Shown here: piece after piece, positions 1 to 10,200 of the stretch
Numbering within the stretch: position 1 is the first letter of the stretch
Layout of the letters: every line of letters begins with the position of its first letter
Assembly (NCBI GenBank): GCA_965199945.1
Contig: OZ241354.1
Span: 496,001-560,000, forward strand
Length of the DNA: 64,000 nucleotides
Direction of reading: 5' to 3'
Source of the DNA: VXYL01 sp965199945
GTDB lineage: Bacteria; Pseudomonadota; Gammaproteobacteria; Pseudomonadales; Azotimanducaceae
Notes under the pieces: generated by a model
The model's input: only the letters and a program-made list of their open reading frames with translations
Databases searched by the model: none
What the model was told of the DNA's origin: nothing
Position numbers and translations under genes: made by a program

Positions 1-143
1 ACGAGTTCGGCATCCGCTTCTTCGGCGGCGGGCGTGGCCGGCCCGTCCGGCGCCGCCGGCGAAGTCAACGCCGCCAGGCACGCCATGCAGCCGATGATCG
101 ATGGATTGAAGCGCGGTGCGCCGTGCGTGCGTTTTCGTTGCAT
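1..143 (-). CDS. Start of a secreted protein (partial, runs off window)
   Basis: Only the first 47 codons are in the window. The predicted N-terminus has a basic stretch (MQRKRTHGAPRF), then a short hydrophobic segment (IIGCMACLAAL) and an Ala/Pro/Glu-rich linker, which resembles a signal peptide leading into an exported protein. A strong ribosome binding site (GAGGA) lies 3 bases before the ATG and supports the start at 143. The gene is downstream of uvrA on the same strand with a 55-bp gap. The mature domain is outside the window, so no function can be given; an outer-membrane or periplasmic protein is the most one can infer. Confidence 0.5.
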   Translation of the reverse strand, partial: MQRKRTHGAPRFNPSIIGCMACLAALTSPAAPDGPATPAAEEADAEL

Positions 144-198
144 GTTCCTCAAGCTCCCAATGCCTGCCGGCGGAATCGGTGATTCGGTACGTCGGTGT

Positions 199-3144
199 TC
201 ACGCCGCCGCAAGCACGCGCTTCAAGAACCGCCCGGTGTGCGATGCGGACTCCCGCACCACCTCCTCCGGCGTTCCCGCGGCAACCACCTCGCCGCCCCC
301 GGCGCCGCCTTCCGGGCCAAGGTCGATTACCCAATCGGCGGTCTTCACGACGTCCAGATTGTGTTCGATCACGACCACCGTGTTGCCTTGGTTGCGCAGC
401 CGATGCAGCACGTCGAGCAGTTGCGCGATGTCGTGGAAGTGCAGGCCGGTGGTCGGCTCGTCGAGGATGTAGAGGGTCTTGCCGGTGTCGCGCTTGGAGA
501 GCTCCCGGGAAAGCTTCACGCGCTGCGCTTCGCCGCCGGAGAGCGTCGTGGCGCTCTGCCCCAGGCGCACGTAGGAGAGGCCGACGTCCAGCAGCGTGTC
601 CAGCTTGCGCTTGAGCATCGGCACGGCGTCGAAGAAGGCGCCGGCCTCCTCGATGGTCATGTCCAGCACTTCGTGGATGTTCTTGCCCTTGTAGCGCACT
701 TCGAGAGTCTCGCGGTTGTAGCGCTTGCCCTTGCAGATGTCGCACGGCACGTAGATGTCCGGCAGAAAGTGCATTTCCACCTTGAGCACGCCGTCGCCCT
801 GGCAGGCCTCGCAGCGCCCGCCCTTGACGTTGAAGCTGAAGCGGCCGGGCCGGTAGCCCCGCGCCCGCGATTCCTGGGTCTGCGCGAACAGCTCGCGGAT
901 GGGCGTGAACAGCCCGGTGTAGGTGGCCGGATTGGAGCGCGGCGTGCGCCCGATGGGGCTCTGGTCGATGTCCACCACCTTGTCGAAGTGTTCGAGGCCG
1001 TACACCGCCTCGAACCGCCTGGGCGTCACCGTCGTGGCGCCGTTCAGCTCCCGGGCGGCAATCGGATACAGCGTGTGGTTGACGAGCGTGGACTTGCCGG
1101 AGCCGGAGACGCCGGTGACGCAGGTGAAGAGGCCGGCCGGCACCTCCACGGTCACGTCCTTGAGGTTGTTGCCGCTCGCCTTCACCAGGCGCAGCACGCG
1201 CTCGGCGTTGAACCGCGTGCGTTCGGCGGGCACGTCGATGGCCTTCTTGCCCGCCAGGTACTGGCCGGTGACGGACTGCGGGCACTTCAGCACCGCGTCG
1301 AGCGAGCCGGAGACGACGATCTCGCCGCCGTGGACGCCGGCGCCGGGGCCGATGTCCAGAATATGGTCGGCGGTGCGGATCGCTTCTTCGTCGTGCTCGA
1401 CGACCATCACCGTGTTGCCGATGTCGCGCAGGTGCGTGAGCGTTCGCAGCAGCCGCGCGTTGTCGCGCTGGTGCAGGCCGATCGACGGTTCGTCCAGAAT
1501 GTACATCACGCCCACCAGCCCGGCGCCGATCTGGCTCGCCAGGCGAATGCGCTGCGCCTCGCCGCCGGAGAGGGTGTCGGCGCTGCGGTCCAAGGTGAGG
1601 TAGTTGAGCCCCACGTCCACCAGAAAGCGCAGTCGGGCGCGGATTTCGTTGACTATCTTGTCCGCGATCTCGCCGCGCGTGCCGGTGAGCTTCAAGGCCT
1701 CGAAGTGCGCCAGAATCGCTTCGACGGAGCGTCCGGTGAGGCTTGGCAGGGGCGCGCCGTTGATGAAGACGTGGCGCGACTCCTCCTTCAGCCGCGAGCC
1801 GTCGCAGGCCGGGCAGGCGCGCACCGTGAGGTACTTCTGCAACGATTCGCGCACGCCGTTCGATTCGGTTTCCCGGTAGCGCCGCTCCATGTTGGGAATC
1901 ACGCCCTCGAAGCGGTGGCGGCGGGTCACCTTGTCGCCGCGGTCGTTGACGTAGCTGAAGTCGATGCGCTCGCCGTCGGAACCATACAGCACGGCGTTCT
2001 TCTGCTTCTTGGTGAGCCGCTTGAAGGGGCGTTCGACGTCGAAGCCGTAGTGCCGCGCCAGCGACTTGAGCATGTGGAAGTAGTAGATGTTGCGCCGGTC
2101 CCAGCCGCGAATGGCGCCTTCGGCCAGGTTCAGGCCGGTGTCAACGACCACCAGCTCCGGGTCGAAGTACTGCTTCACGCCCAGGCCGTCGCACTCGTCG
2201 CAGGCGCCGGCCGGGTTGTTGAACGAGAACATGCGCGGCTCCAGCTCGCTGATGCTGTAGCCGCAGGTGGGGCAGGCGAAGCGCCCGCTGAAGGTGATGT
2301 CTTCGCCCTGCCGGGCGTCGCGCTGCTCGTCGAGCAGGCTCACCACGGCGATGTCTTCGCCGCGCTGCAAGGCCGTCTCGAAGGATTCCGCCAAGCGCTG
2401 TTCCACGCCCTCGCGCACGCGCAGCCGATCCACCACCGCTTCGATGGTGTGCTTCTTGTTCTTGTCCAGCGTCGGCGGATGCGCGAGGTCGGCCACGATG
2501 CCGTCGATGCGGGCGCGGATGAAGCCGTTGGCGACGAGTTCGGAGAAGACGTGCTGGTGCTCGCCCTTGCGCTCGCGCACGACCGGCGCAAGCACCATGA
2601 TGCGCTGCCCGGCCGGCAGCGCCAGCGCCTGATCGACCATCTGGCTCACCGTCTGCGCGGCGAGCGGCAGGCCATGCTGCGGGCAGCGCGGCTCGCCGAC
2701 CCGGGCGTACAGCAGGCGCAGGTAGTCGTAGATTTCGGTGATCGTGCCGACCGTGGAACGGGGGTTGTGGGAGGTGGATTTCTGCTCGATGGAAATGGCC
2801 GGCGACAGCCCTTCGATGTGGTCCACGTCCGGCTTTTCCATCATCGACAGGAACTGCCGCGCATAGGCGGAGAGCGACTCCACGTAGCGGCGCTGGCCTT
2901 CCGCGTAGAGCGTGTCGAACGCCAGCGACGACTTGCCGGAGCCGGACAGCCCGGTCACCACCACCAGCTTGTCCCGGGGAATGTCGAGGTCGATGTTCTT
3001 GAGGTTGTGCGTGCGCGCCCCGCGCACGGCGATGGACGTAAGCCCTACCGTGGCCTTCGCCTGCTTGCCGCGCACCCGCCGCGCCGCGCCGTTGACCTGC
3101 CGCGCCCGGCTTCGTGACTTGCTGCTGGTTGCGGCGTTGGCCAT
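199..3144 (-). CDS. uvrA: Excinuclease ABC subunit A
   Basis: UvrA is the damage-recognition ATPase of nucleotide excision repair; it loads UvrB at distorted DNA in the cytoplasm. The 981-residue product has the full family layout: a first P-loop GLSGSGKSS near residue 68, the invariant SYARQFL and EKPDVDHIEGL stretches, a CPTC...CDEC zinc module, the ABC signature LSGGEAQRIRLA, a second P-loop GVSGSGKST, a CEAC...CDIC zinc module and a second signature LSGGEAQRVKLS followed by ILDEPTTGLH. It is about 40 residues longer than usual at the N-terminus, with a basic Ser/Arg/Lys-rich extension before the usual start (SIAVRGARTHNL). No obvious Shine-Dalgarno precedes the chosen ATG, so a start nearer codon 35-40 is possible. 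No LexA-type box was seen upstream. Confidence 0.97.
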   Translation of the reverse strand: MANAATSSKSRSRARQVNGAARRVRGKQAKATVGLTSIAVRGARTHNLKNIDLDIPRDKLVVVTGLSGSGKSSLAFDTLYAEGQRRYVESLSAYARQFLSMMEKPDVDHIEGLSPAISIEQKSTSHNPRSTVGTITEIYDYLRLLYARVGEPRCPQHGLPLAAQTVSQMVDQALALPAGQRIMVLAPVVRERKGEHQHVFSELVANGFIRARIDGIVADLAHPPTLDKNKKHTIEAVVDRLRVREGVEQRLAESFETALQRGEDIAVVSLLDEQRDARQGEDITFSGRFACPTCGYSISELEPRMFSFNNPAGACDECDGLGVKQYFDPELVVVDTGLNLAEGAIRGWDRRNIYYFHMLKSLARHYGFDVERPFKRLTKKQKNAVLYGSDGERIDFSYVNDRGDKVTRRHRFEGVIPNMERRYRETESNGVRESLQKYLTVRACPACDGSRLKEESRHVFINGAPLPSLTGRSVEAILAHFEALKLTGTRGEIADKIVNEIRARLRFLVDVGLNYLTLDRSADTLSGGEAQRIRLASQIGAGLVGVMYILDEPSIGLHQRDNARLLRTLTHLRDIGNTVMVVEHDEEAIRTADHILDIGPGAGVHGGEIVVSGSLDAVLKCPQSVTGQYLAGKKAIDVPAERTRFNAERVLRLVKASGNNLKDVTVEVPAGLFTCVTGVSGSGKSTLVNHTLYPIAARELNGATTVTPRRFEAVYGLEHFDKVVDIDQSPIGRTPRSNPATYTGLFTPIRELFAQTQESRARGYRPGRFSFNVKGGRCEACQGDGVLKVEMHFLPDIYVPCDICKGKRYNRETLEVRYKGKNIHEVLDMTIEEAGAFFDAVPMLKRKLDTLLDVGLSYVRLGQSATTLSGGEAQRVKLSRELSKRDTGKTLYILDEPTTGLHFHDIAQLLDVLHRLRNQGNTVVVIEHNLDVVKTADWVIDLGPEGGAGGGEVVAAGTPEEVVRESASHTGRFLKRVLAAA

Positions 3145-3290
3145 GGCCTAGGAGGGTCAGGCCCCTGCGGGATCAAAGCCGGAAACTTACGCGGATGCCC
3201 GCCGCTAGGCAAGCGCCGCACGCGCCGCAATGCCGACAATGCCGAGAACAGTTTGCCGCCAAGGCCGGCGAAAGCCAGCCGCGATGACGC

Positions 3291-4502
3291 CTATGCCCGG
3301 CCATGCGCCCGCCGCGCTTCCCGTTCGAGGACGCGGCGGTGCTGGACCATCATGTAGTCGTGGAAGGAGGGAATGCCGAAGGAGACGTAGCCGTCCGCGG
3401 CCGTCGTGAGCACGCCCTTCTCGACCGCCGAGCGCAATACTTCGGCCGCGTCCGCTTCCGGCGGCAGGTGCGCGCGCAGCACGGCCGTTGCGTCGGCGCG
3501 GGACAAGCTGCGCTCTTCGCGTTCTTCGTCCATTGCCGCGGCGAGAAAATGCATGGCGTCCGGCATCGCCATGGCGGTGAGGCGGCTCTCGTAGAACTGC
3601 GTTCGGTTGGCGTCGCCGGTCGCCAACGCAAGGCCAAGGGCCTCCGTGGTGTCGAGCGCGCGGTGCGTTCGCAGGGCCTCCACGGCGCCGGCGACGTAGC
3701 CATGCACATGGTGCGGAAAACCTTGGGAAGCCAACGCCAGCGTCTGCGCCGCGTTCGGCGGCGGCTCGCCAAGACCGGCCGCGGCGACGCCCTTCGTCAC
3801 GGCCTCCAACGCCTCGGCTTTGGAAAGACTGCCCAAGGTCAGGCGCGTTGCGCAACGCGAGATCGTCGAATCGTCCACCTCGCCGTTGGCCAGCGCGTAG
3901 GTGCGGCTCAACGCCTCCCGCGCGTGTTGCAGGCCAGCGCCAAGCAGCATGATCGGACAGCCGTGGGCGCTTTCGTGCAGCACCTTGAGCATGCGCCGTT
4001 CCTGTCTGCCAACGCCCTGTATCTCGTCCACCGTGACGATCAGCACCTGCTTGCGCCAGCGTCCGGCGCGCGCCGATTCGGCAAGCAGCGAACTCAAGGT
4101 TTGCGAGGCGTCGCTGCCGATGCCCACCTTGGCGACGCCGAGCCCGACCTCGCGCACCCGACCGAGGGCCTGGGCCAGGCGCGCCGCCGGCTGCCGCAGT
4201 TCGCGGGTGAGCGCGGCGAACAGCGCCTTGGCGTCGAGGGCGATGTCGCTGGTCACCAGCGGCAGGTGGAGCGTCCGGGCGTCCGCTTCCTTGGCGCGAC
4301 GGACGAACTCCGCCACCAGCTGCGTCTTGCCGACGCCTTGGACGCCGTCGATGAGCACCATGCCCCCGCTTGCGTCGCTGGTGCGTCGAATGTAGGCAAG
4401 ATAGTCGTTCAGGATGCGCAGTTCGCGCCCCCGGCCGGCGAAGTGCAGCGGCCTGTTGCGTTCAAGGCCAAGCAGCGGTTCGTCTGTGTTCGTGGTGCTC
4501 AT
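3291..4502 (-). CDS. Orphan P-loop ATPase (AAA/ORC-like ATP-binding protein)
   Basis: A 403-residue cytoplasmic protein. The N-terminal half is a P-loop ATPase: Walker A GVQGVGKTQL near residue 50, Walker B VLIVTVDEIQG near 150 and an arginine-rich sensor region beyond. The C-terminal half is helical and ends in a basic tail, possibly a winged-helix module as in ORC/Cdc6- and STAND-like ATPases. The family context (AAA_16-type ATP-binding proteins) does not give a specific role. It lies between a TonB-receptor gene 20 bp upstream and uvrA downstream, all on the minus strand, so co-transcription with the receptor is possible. The start at MSTTNTDEP is the first ATG giving a compact N-terminus. 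Function unknown. Confidence 0.8.
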   Translation of the reverse strand: MSTTNTDEPLLGLERNRPLHFAGRGRELRILNDYLAYIRRTSDASGGMVLIDGVQGVGKTQLVAEFVRRAKEADARTLHLPLVTSDIALDAKALFAALTRELRQPAARLAQALGRVREVGLGVAKVGIGSDASQTLSSLLAESARAGRWRKQVLIVTVDEIQGVGRQERRMLKVLHESAHGCPIMLLGAGLQHAREALSRTYALANGEVDDSTISRCATRLTLGSLSKAEALEAVTKGVAAAGLGEPPPNAAQTLALASQGFPHHVHGYVAGAVEALRTHRALDTTEALGLALATGDANRTQFYESRLTAMAMPDAMHFLAAAMDEEREERSLSRADATAVLRAHLPPEADAAEVLRSAVEKGVLTTAADGYVSFGIPSFHDYMMVQHRRVLEREARRAHGRA

Positions 4503-4522
4503 GCCCGCGCGCCTTCGGGAGA

Positions 4523-7165
4523 TTACAGGCGCGACTCCAACCGCACGAAGAGTCTGCGTCCGCGCGGGTCCGCGGAGCGCGGGTCGTAGCTGCCGGCGAT
4601 GTTCACGAAGGGCGGGTCGGCATCGAGCGCGTTCACGACGCCGACGCGCAGCGCCGTGCTTGCGCCACGGCCTGGGAAGTCGTCGAACGCGAAGGCAATG
4701 TTGGCGTCCACGGTGGTGAATGGGTCGATGTCTTTGCCGCCGTTGTCTTCGTAGCCGCCGACGTGCTGCACGCGGACTGCGAGGTCCATGCGCCCGCGCC
4801 GGAGGCTTGCGCCGACGTTCGTCTTCAGGCGTTGATTGGGTGCGCCGACGTTGGCGCGGTTGAGTCGATTGAGGGCGTCGATGCGCTGGCCGGCGTTGGT
4901 CACGTCGTAGGCGAGGAGCAACGCGCCTTCCACGAAGGGCGAGACCTCGCCGAAGCGCGTCTCGAAGCGGCCCCGGGCGGAGAAGTCCAAGCCGCTCGCG
5001 TCGATCGCGTCGGCGTTGATGAAGGCGACGTTGACGATGGCGATGGTGCCGGCCGAGGTGCGTTCGATGCGCGGGTCGAATGGATCGGCGTTGACGATGG
5101 CCTGCGCGTTTTCCTTGCGCAGCACGTCCTCGAAGGCGGTGTTCCAATAGTCGAGGTCGAACTCGGTGCGCGCGTTCGGCCGCCAAGTGCCGCCGACGTT
5201 GAAGGCGGTGGACGTCTCCGGCTGCAAGTTGGGATCGCCGACCGTGCGCCGGCCGGCGAAGGTGCGCGTGCCGTCGGCGTCGAGGATGTTCACGAAATTG
5301 GTCTGCACGCCCTGGGTCTGGAACGTCGACGGCGCGCGGAAGGACGTCCCGGCCGAAGCGCGCAAGGCAACGCTGGCCCGAGGCGACCACAGCAGCGTCA
5401 GCTTGGGATCCAGCGTGGTGCCGACGCCAGCGCCGTAGTCCTCGAAGCGCAAGGCGGCGGTCGCTTCGAGCTGCGCCGAAAGCGGCAGCCACAGTTCGCC
5501 GTAGGCCGCATGGACGCTCGTTTCGCCGTCGTAGTTGGCGTTGCCGATCAGGAACGCGAAGCCGTCCTGCTGGGTGATCGAGTCGTAGGCGGTGCCGAGC
5601 GAGTCGCGGCGGCGCTGGGCGCCGAGCGCGAACCCGACCGGGCCGCCGGGCAGGCTGCCGAAGAAGCCCGTCAGATTGGCGTCGAGCACCCAGCGCTCGG
5701 ATTCCGCATCGCCCAGGTAGTCGCCGATGATGAACTCGCGCAAGGCCGGATCGTTGTACGTCGCATCGCCGGGCGCGGCGGAAAAGACCGAACTGAATGG
5801 ATTGAAGTAGTGGCAGCCGCCCTGCCCCGGCTGGGCGGGAACGGCCGCGGTCGGGCTGCGGTCGCAGGCGGCGCCGCCAAAGCCGAGCAGCGCGGCTTGG
5901 AAGTTGGCCGCCACGACGTCGCGCGGATTCAGCAGCGCGTCGTTGGCGCCATGCACCAAGGAGACGTCCCAGGAGACGCCGCCGGCGAACTCGCCTTCCG
6001 CGCCGACCGCCAGGCGCACGGTGTCGTGCTGGTAGTAGTTGATCTCGGTGGGCTGGCCGACGCCGAAGGGGCGGCCCTGGAACAGCACGTCTTCGCCGAA
6101 GACGTTGCCGGGATTGCGCGCCGGCACCAGCGGCGTGTTGAGCACCGGAAAGCTCGGCGACACTTCGCGGCTGATGTCGTTTCTGGCGAAGCTGATCTCG
6201 CTCCACAGGCGTGTGGCGTCGAAGACGTCCCAGTCGGCGCGGGCGTAGCCCTGCAGACGCTCTTCCTCGGGCACCGCGGTGATCTGCGGCCCGTAGTCGA
6301 AGCGGCAGATGGTGCTGCCGTTGGCGAGTTCCTGCAGCAGTCCGCCATGCGCCGCGCAGCCCGGATCGGCCACCGTGCGCCCGAGGGAGGGCACGTTGAA
6401 GCTGCCTGGATTGCCGAAGCCGCTCGTCGCCGGCCGCAGCCAGTCCACCTCGCCGAGCACCAAGGACGTGCGCTGCAAGTAGCTCGCGGCGAGCAGAAAC
6501 GAGCTCCGCTCGCCGGCGGCGCCGATCACGCCGTCCACGTTGACGTCGTCCTGGCTGCCGTTGCCGGTGCGCGAGCGGTATTCGACGTGGACTTCCGCGC
6601 CGTCGTAGTCGCGCCGGGTGATGAAGTTGGCGACGCCGGCGACGGCATCCGAGCCGTAGATCGCGGACGCGCCGTCCTTGAGCATCTCCACCCGCTCGAT
6701 GGCCAGCTGCGGCACCAGCGCGGCCAAGTCCACGAAGCTCGCGCCGTCGTCCGTCTGCACCGCCGACTGCACCTGCCGCTTGCCGTTCAGCAGCACCAGC
6801 GTCGAGGCGATGCCGAGACCGCGCAGGTTGATGTTGGCGGTGCCGGCGGTGAAGTTCTGCGTCAGGTTGTCCGAGTTGTTCTCGGCGCCGTTGTTGATCG
6901 GCAGGATGCCCACCAGATCGCGCAAGTCCTTGGCCGCTTGGCGTCGCAGATCGTCGGCGTCGTACTCGGCCAACGGCGACGGCGAATCCAGCTGGCGCTT
7001 GATGCGGCTGCCCGTCCGCGCCACCACGACCACTTCCTCGATGGTGCCTTCAGTTGCTTGCGGCGCCTCCGCTTGCGCGGCAAGGAGCGTCGGCGCCGAG
7101 AGGCCCACGGCAACCGCGACGATTGCCGCGCGGCAGGCGCATGGATGGCGATTCGAGTGCTGCAT
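4523..7165 (-). CDS. TonB-dependent outer-membrane receptor
   Basis: An outer-membrane beta-barrel transporter energised by TonB/ExbBD. From the ATG at 7165 the product is about 880 residues with a signal peptide (basic start, hydrophobic IVAVAVGL, cleavage near LLAAQA). A TonB-box-like stretch EEVVVVARTGSRIKR follows, then a plug domain (LRGLGIASTLVLLNGKRQ; SAIYGSDAVAGVANFI) and a long barrel rich in alternating aromatic residues ending RLFVRLESRL. It resembles the receptors with short N-termini common in marine Gammaproteobacteria; the substrate cannot be read from sequence. An in-frame ATG 33 bases upstream and a further start at 7210 exist but spoil the signal peptide. The next gene downstream is the orphan ATPase. 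Confidence 0.92.
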   Translation of the reverse strand: MQHSNRHPCACRAAIVAVAVGLSAPTLLAAQAEAPQATEGTIEEVVVVARTGSRIKRQLDSPSPLAEYDADDLRRQAAKDLRDLVGILPINNGAENNSDNLTQNFTAGTANINLRGLGIASTLVLLNGKRQVQSAVQTDDGASFVDLAALVPQLAIERVEMLKDGASAIYGSDAVAGVANFITRRDYDGAEVHVEYRSRTGNGSQDDVNVDGVIGAAGERSSFLLAASYLQRTSLVLGEVDWLRPATSGFGNPGSFNVPSLGRTVADPGCAAHGGLLQELANGSTICRFDYGPQITAVPEEERLQGYARADWDVFDATRLWSEISFARNDISREVSPSFPVLNTPLVPARNPGNVFGEDVLFQGRPFGVGQPTEINYYQHDTVRLAVGAEGEFAGGVSWDVSLVHGANDALLNPRDVVAANFQAALLGFGGAACDRSPTAAVPAQPGQGGCHYFNPFSSVFSAAPGDATYNDPALREFIIGDYLGDAESERWVLDANLTGFFGSLPGGPVGFALGAQRRRDSLGTAYDSITQQDGFAFLIGNANYDGETSVHAAYGELWLPLSAQLEATAALRFEDYGAGVGTTLDPKLTLLWSPRASVALRASAGTSFRAPSTFQTQGVQTNFVNILDADGTRTFAGRRTVGDPNLQPETSTAFNVGGTWRPNARTEFDLDYWNTAFEDVLRKENAQAIVNADPFDPRIERTSAGTIAIVNVAFINADAIDASGLDFSARGRFETRFGEVSPFVEGALLLAYDVTNAGQRIDALNRLNRANVGAPNQRLKTNVGASLRRGRMDLAVRVQHVGGYEDNGGKDIDPFTTVDANIAFAFDDFPGRGASTALRVGVVNALDADPPFVNIAGSYDPRSADPRGRRLFVRLESRL

Positions 7166-7275
7166 CGGAGTCTGGCCAAGCGAGGGAAGCGCGATCATAG
7201 CAACGCACACAGGGCGCGGTACCGCCGCCCTGGCTCGTCTGCCTCGTCCCTCGTTTTGCCGGTCAGAGCGTGCGT

Positions 7276-10200
7276 TCAGGGCCGGCCGCAGCTTGGACCC
7301 TCGTAGAGGCCGATGTCGTCGATCTGCACGTTGTGGCCGCTCTGCGCGAAGTCGAAGGCGATCCGGCCGGTGAGGTCGGTTTCCTCAATGGTGAAGGTGT
7401 GCGCGAAGCGCTGGAACGAGGTCGTCAGATCGGCGCGGAACTGTTCGCCGCTGGTGTTCCGCCAATTGGGCGTGTTGGTGTCGGCGTAGGCGGTCATGAA
7501 GCGCGGCGCCGATGCCCTGGCGCGATAGCACAGGGTGTACTGCTGCCCGCCGACCACGCTCACCGGATGGCTCAGCTGCACATGCCACGGGCGGTCCGAA
7601 GCGCCGTTGACCGTCACGTGGAGCATGCCGCCGCGCGCCGAGACCGACCCCTTGTCCTCGCCGTCGACGTTGACCACCGTGTTCCAGTGCGAACGGCGCT
7701 CGCCGCGCCAGAGGCGGTTCAGGCCGTTGTCCCAGGTGCCGCCGCCGAAGTGCCCGCGGCTGCTCACGAGGTTGCTGCGGATGTCGCGCCGGGGCGCTTG
7801 TTCGGAGAAGAACAGCATGTCGTTGCTGAACAGGCCGCCGGCGTTCTGCAACTGCAGGAAGCGCAGGCCGCCGAAGCGCGGCGGCGCCTCCAGCTGCACC
7901 AGCAGGATCTCGTCGTCGCAGGCCGGCAGCGCGCCGGACTCGCAACGCACGCTGCCGGCGACGCGCCGCCCGTCCACGTACACCGCGGCATCCTCGAGAA
8001 CGTGCCGGCCGTTCACGCGCAGCGTCAGGCCGTCGCTCAAGAACGGAATCTCCACCGTGCCCGTCTGCGCTTCGATGGCGCCCGGCGGCCAGAGGGCAGG
8101 CTGCGGATAGCCGAGGAAGTCCACGTTCGGCCCGGCGCGGGCGGTCAGCGTCAGCACCAGCTCGCCGGCCGTGGCGGCATCGACGAGCGACGTGCGCGTG
8201 TAGGTGCGCTTCGTGCCGAGCACGCGGTATCTGCCGCGAACGAACTCCAGCGCCAGCGGCTGGGACTCGCCCTCGACGAGCTGTGCGCCCTCGCCCTGCA
8301 GGACGACGGCGCCGTCCCTCGCGCCGCGCTCCAAGGCGCGCAGCAGCGCCATCGTGGTGGGCGCGCCGGCCGTGTCCGCATCGAGCGTGACCTGCCGCCC
8401 GAAGGCGCCGGAGAAGCCGGTGCTGCCTTGCAGCACCATTTGCCAGATGTCTTCGGAGGCGCCGCCGAGAATCCACATGTCGCGCTCCGGGAAGGTGCGG
8501 TCCATGTTCACGATCTGCATGAGATCGATGATGTTGGTGCGCGCCTGGGGGGTGATCATCCAGCGCTCGTAGGCGCCGCGCCAGGTCGGCGCGTCCATGC
8601 CGGTGCCGGGCGTGTTGGTGCTCACCAGAAACGGCATCCGATGGCAGGCGCCGCAGGTCTGCGCGCCGGTGGTGCGGTCGGCGCTCTCGGCGACGAAATT
8701 GAACTCGTGGAAGCCGGCCTGGGCCGACGGCGTGAGCACGTTGTCGAAGGGGCGGCTCGGCGCCGGCGGGAAGGGCACGCTGAGGATGAAGTTGGCCAGC
8801 GCGTCCCGGGCCGCGCCGTCGAGCAGCCCGGCCTTGCCTTCGTCGTTCGTCGGGCAGTCCGCCATGTCGCACATGGTGGTGCCCATGCTGCCGTCCACCA
8901 GCACCCGCGCGCAGCCAGCGACGTCTCCGACGCTGCAGTTCGGCGCCGCTTCGACGTTGATGGAGGCGGTGTTGTTGCCGCCGTAGGGATCGCCGGGAAT
9001 GCCGTCCCAGTGGTAGGGCTCGGTGTCGCGCAGGCCGCGCACCGGCATCGTCAGGCGCGGCGGCACCTGGGTGCAGCCGTCGTCCAGCCGCGCATCGGCG
9101 GGCGCCCCCTCGCCCCGCGCGCAGGGCGGCGTCTCCAGCACCCAGATCAGCTGGTCGGTGTGGTTGTCGGGGTGGCAGCTTTCGCAGGAGAACGTGCCCG
9201 TGGAGGACGCATCGGCGTCGTTGAAGGCGATGCGCCCCTGCTTCGCCAGCGCCGGCGTCGGGTCCTCCAGGGCGATGGTCTTCACCACCTTGAGGCTGCG
9301 CGGGGAAGACATCGTCACCAGCGACACCGAGTTGCCGACCGCGTTCAGCACCCAGGCGCGGCGCGGCGCGCCGGCGTCGTTCGAGACGAGCGCCACGCCG
9401 CGCGGCGCCGCCCCGACGCTGACGCGCCCGAGGATGCGCCCGCTCTCGGCATCGACCGTGAACAGTTTGTCCGAACCGGCGGCGGTGGCGACGAGGATGG
9501 CGTCGTCGTCGCTTACTTGAATGGCAAACGGCGTCGCCAACGCGCGTCCGGGCGCGGGATGCAACGGCGGCAGGGGCTCCAGGTCGAAGACCACCGGCCG
9601 CGAGCAGTTCCCGCCGCCGCAGTCGACGCGCGCGATCTGGTTCAGGAAGGCGCGGTTCTCCATTTCCGCCAAGGCGTGGCCGAGTGTGCCGGCGCGTCCG
9701 TTGGCATCGTTGCGGGCCTCCGTCTGAGCGACGAAGACGCGCCCGCGGCTGTCCACGGCCAAGCCGTAGAGCAGCGTCCCGACGGAGTTCACGATGGCCG
9801 TCGGCCGATCCGTCGCGGTGTCGAAGACGAAGATGTCGCGGTCCGGAAGCTCGCGGTTCTTCACGATGTCGGCGTCGTAGCCGAGGGAGAGCACATTGTT
9901 GTTGGAGAAGACGTGCTCGACGGCGTCGAAGGTGCAGACGTCGCCGTCGATGTCCTCTTCGAGGCAGCCGGAAAGCTGCGTCTGGTTGTTGGACTCGAAG
10001 GGCAGAACATAGAGCCGGTTGCCGCGCACGGCGATGGCGCGCGGATCCTGGGCGCGGATCGGCAAGTGCCCGGTCACCGCGCGCGCGGCGACGTCGACGA
10101 CGGCGATGCGGTTGCTGGTCGACAGCGCCACGTATGCCTTCTGGTCGCTGGCGAAGGCCACGCCCACGGGTTCGTCGAACCGCGTGGAGAAGCGCTCGGG

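Noticed and set aside
34..3117. Very long plus-strand open frame opposite uvrA
   Set aside because: Antisense shadow of a high-GC gene; composition is His/Arg/Val/Asp-rich with no domain, while uvrA is unmistakable on the other strand. The same applies to long frames opposite the TonB receptor (4370-7306), the propeller protein (7270-10917), the pet genes (12596-15013) and recB/recC.
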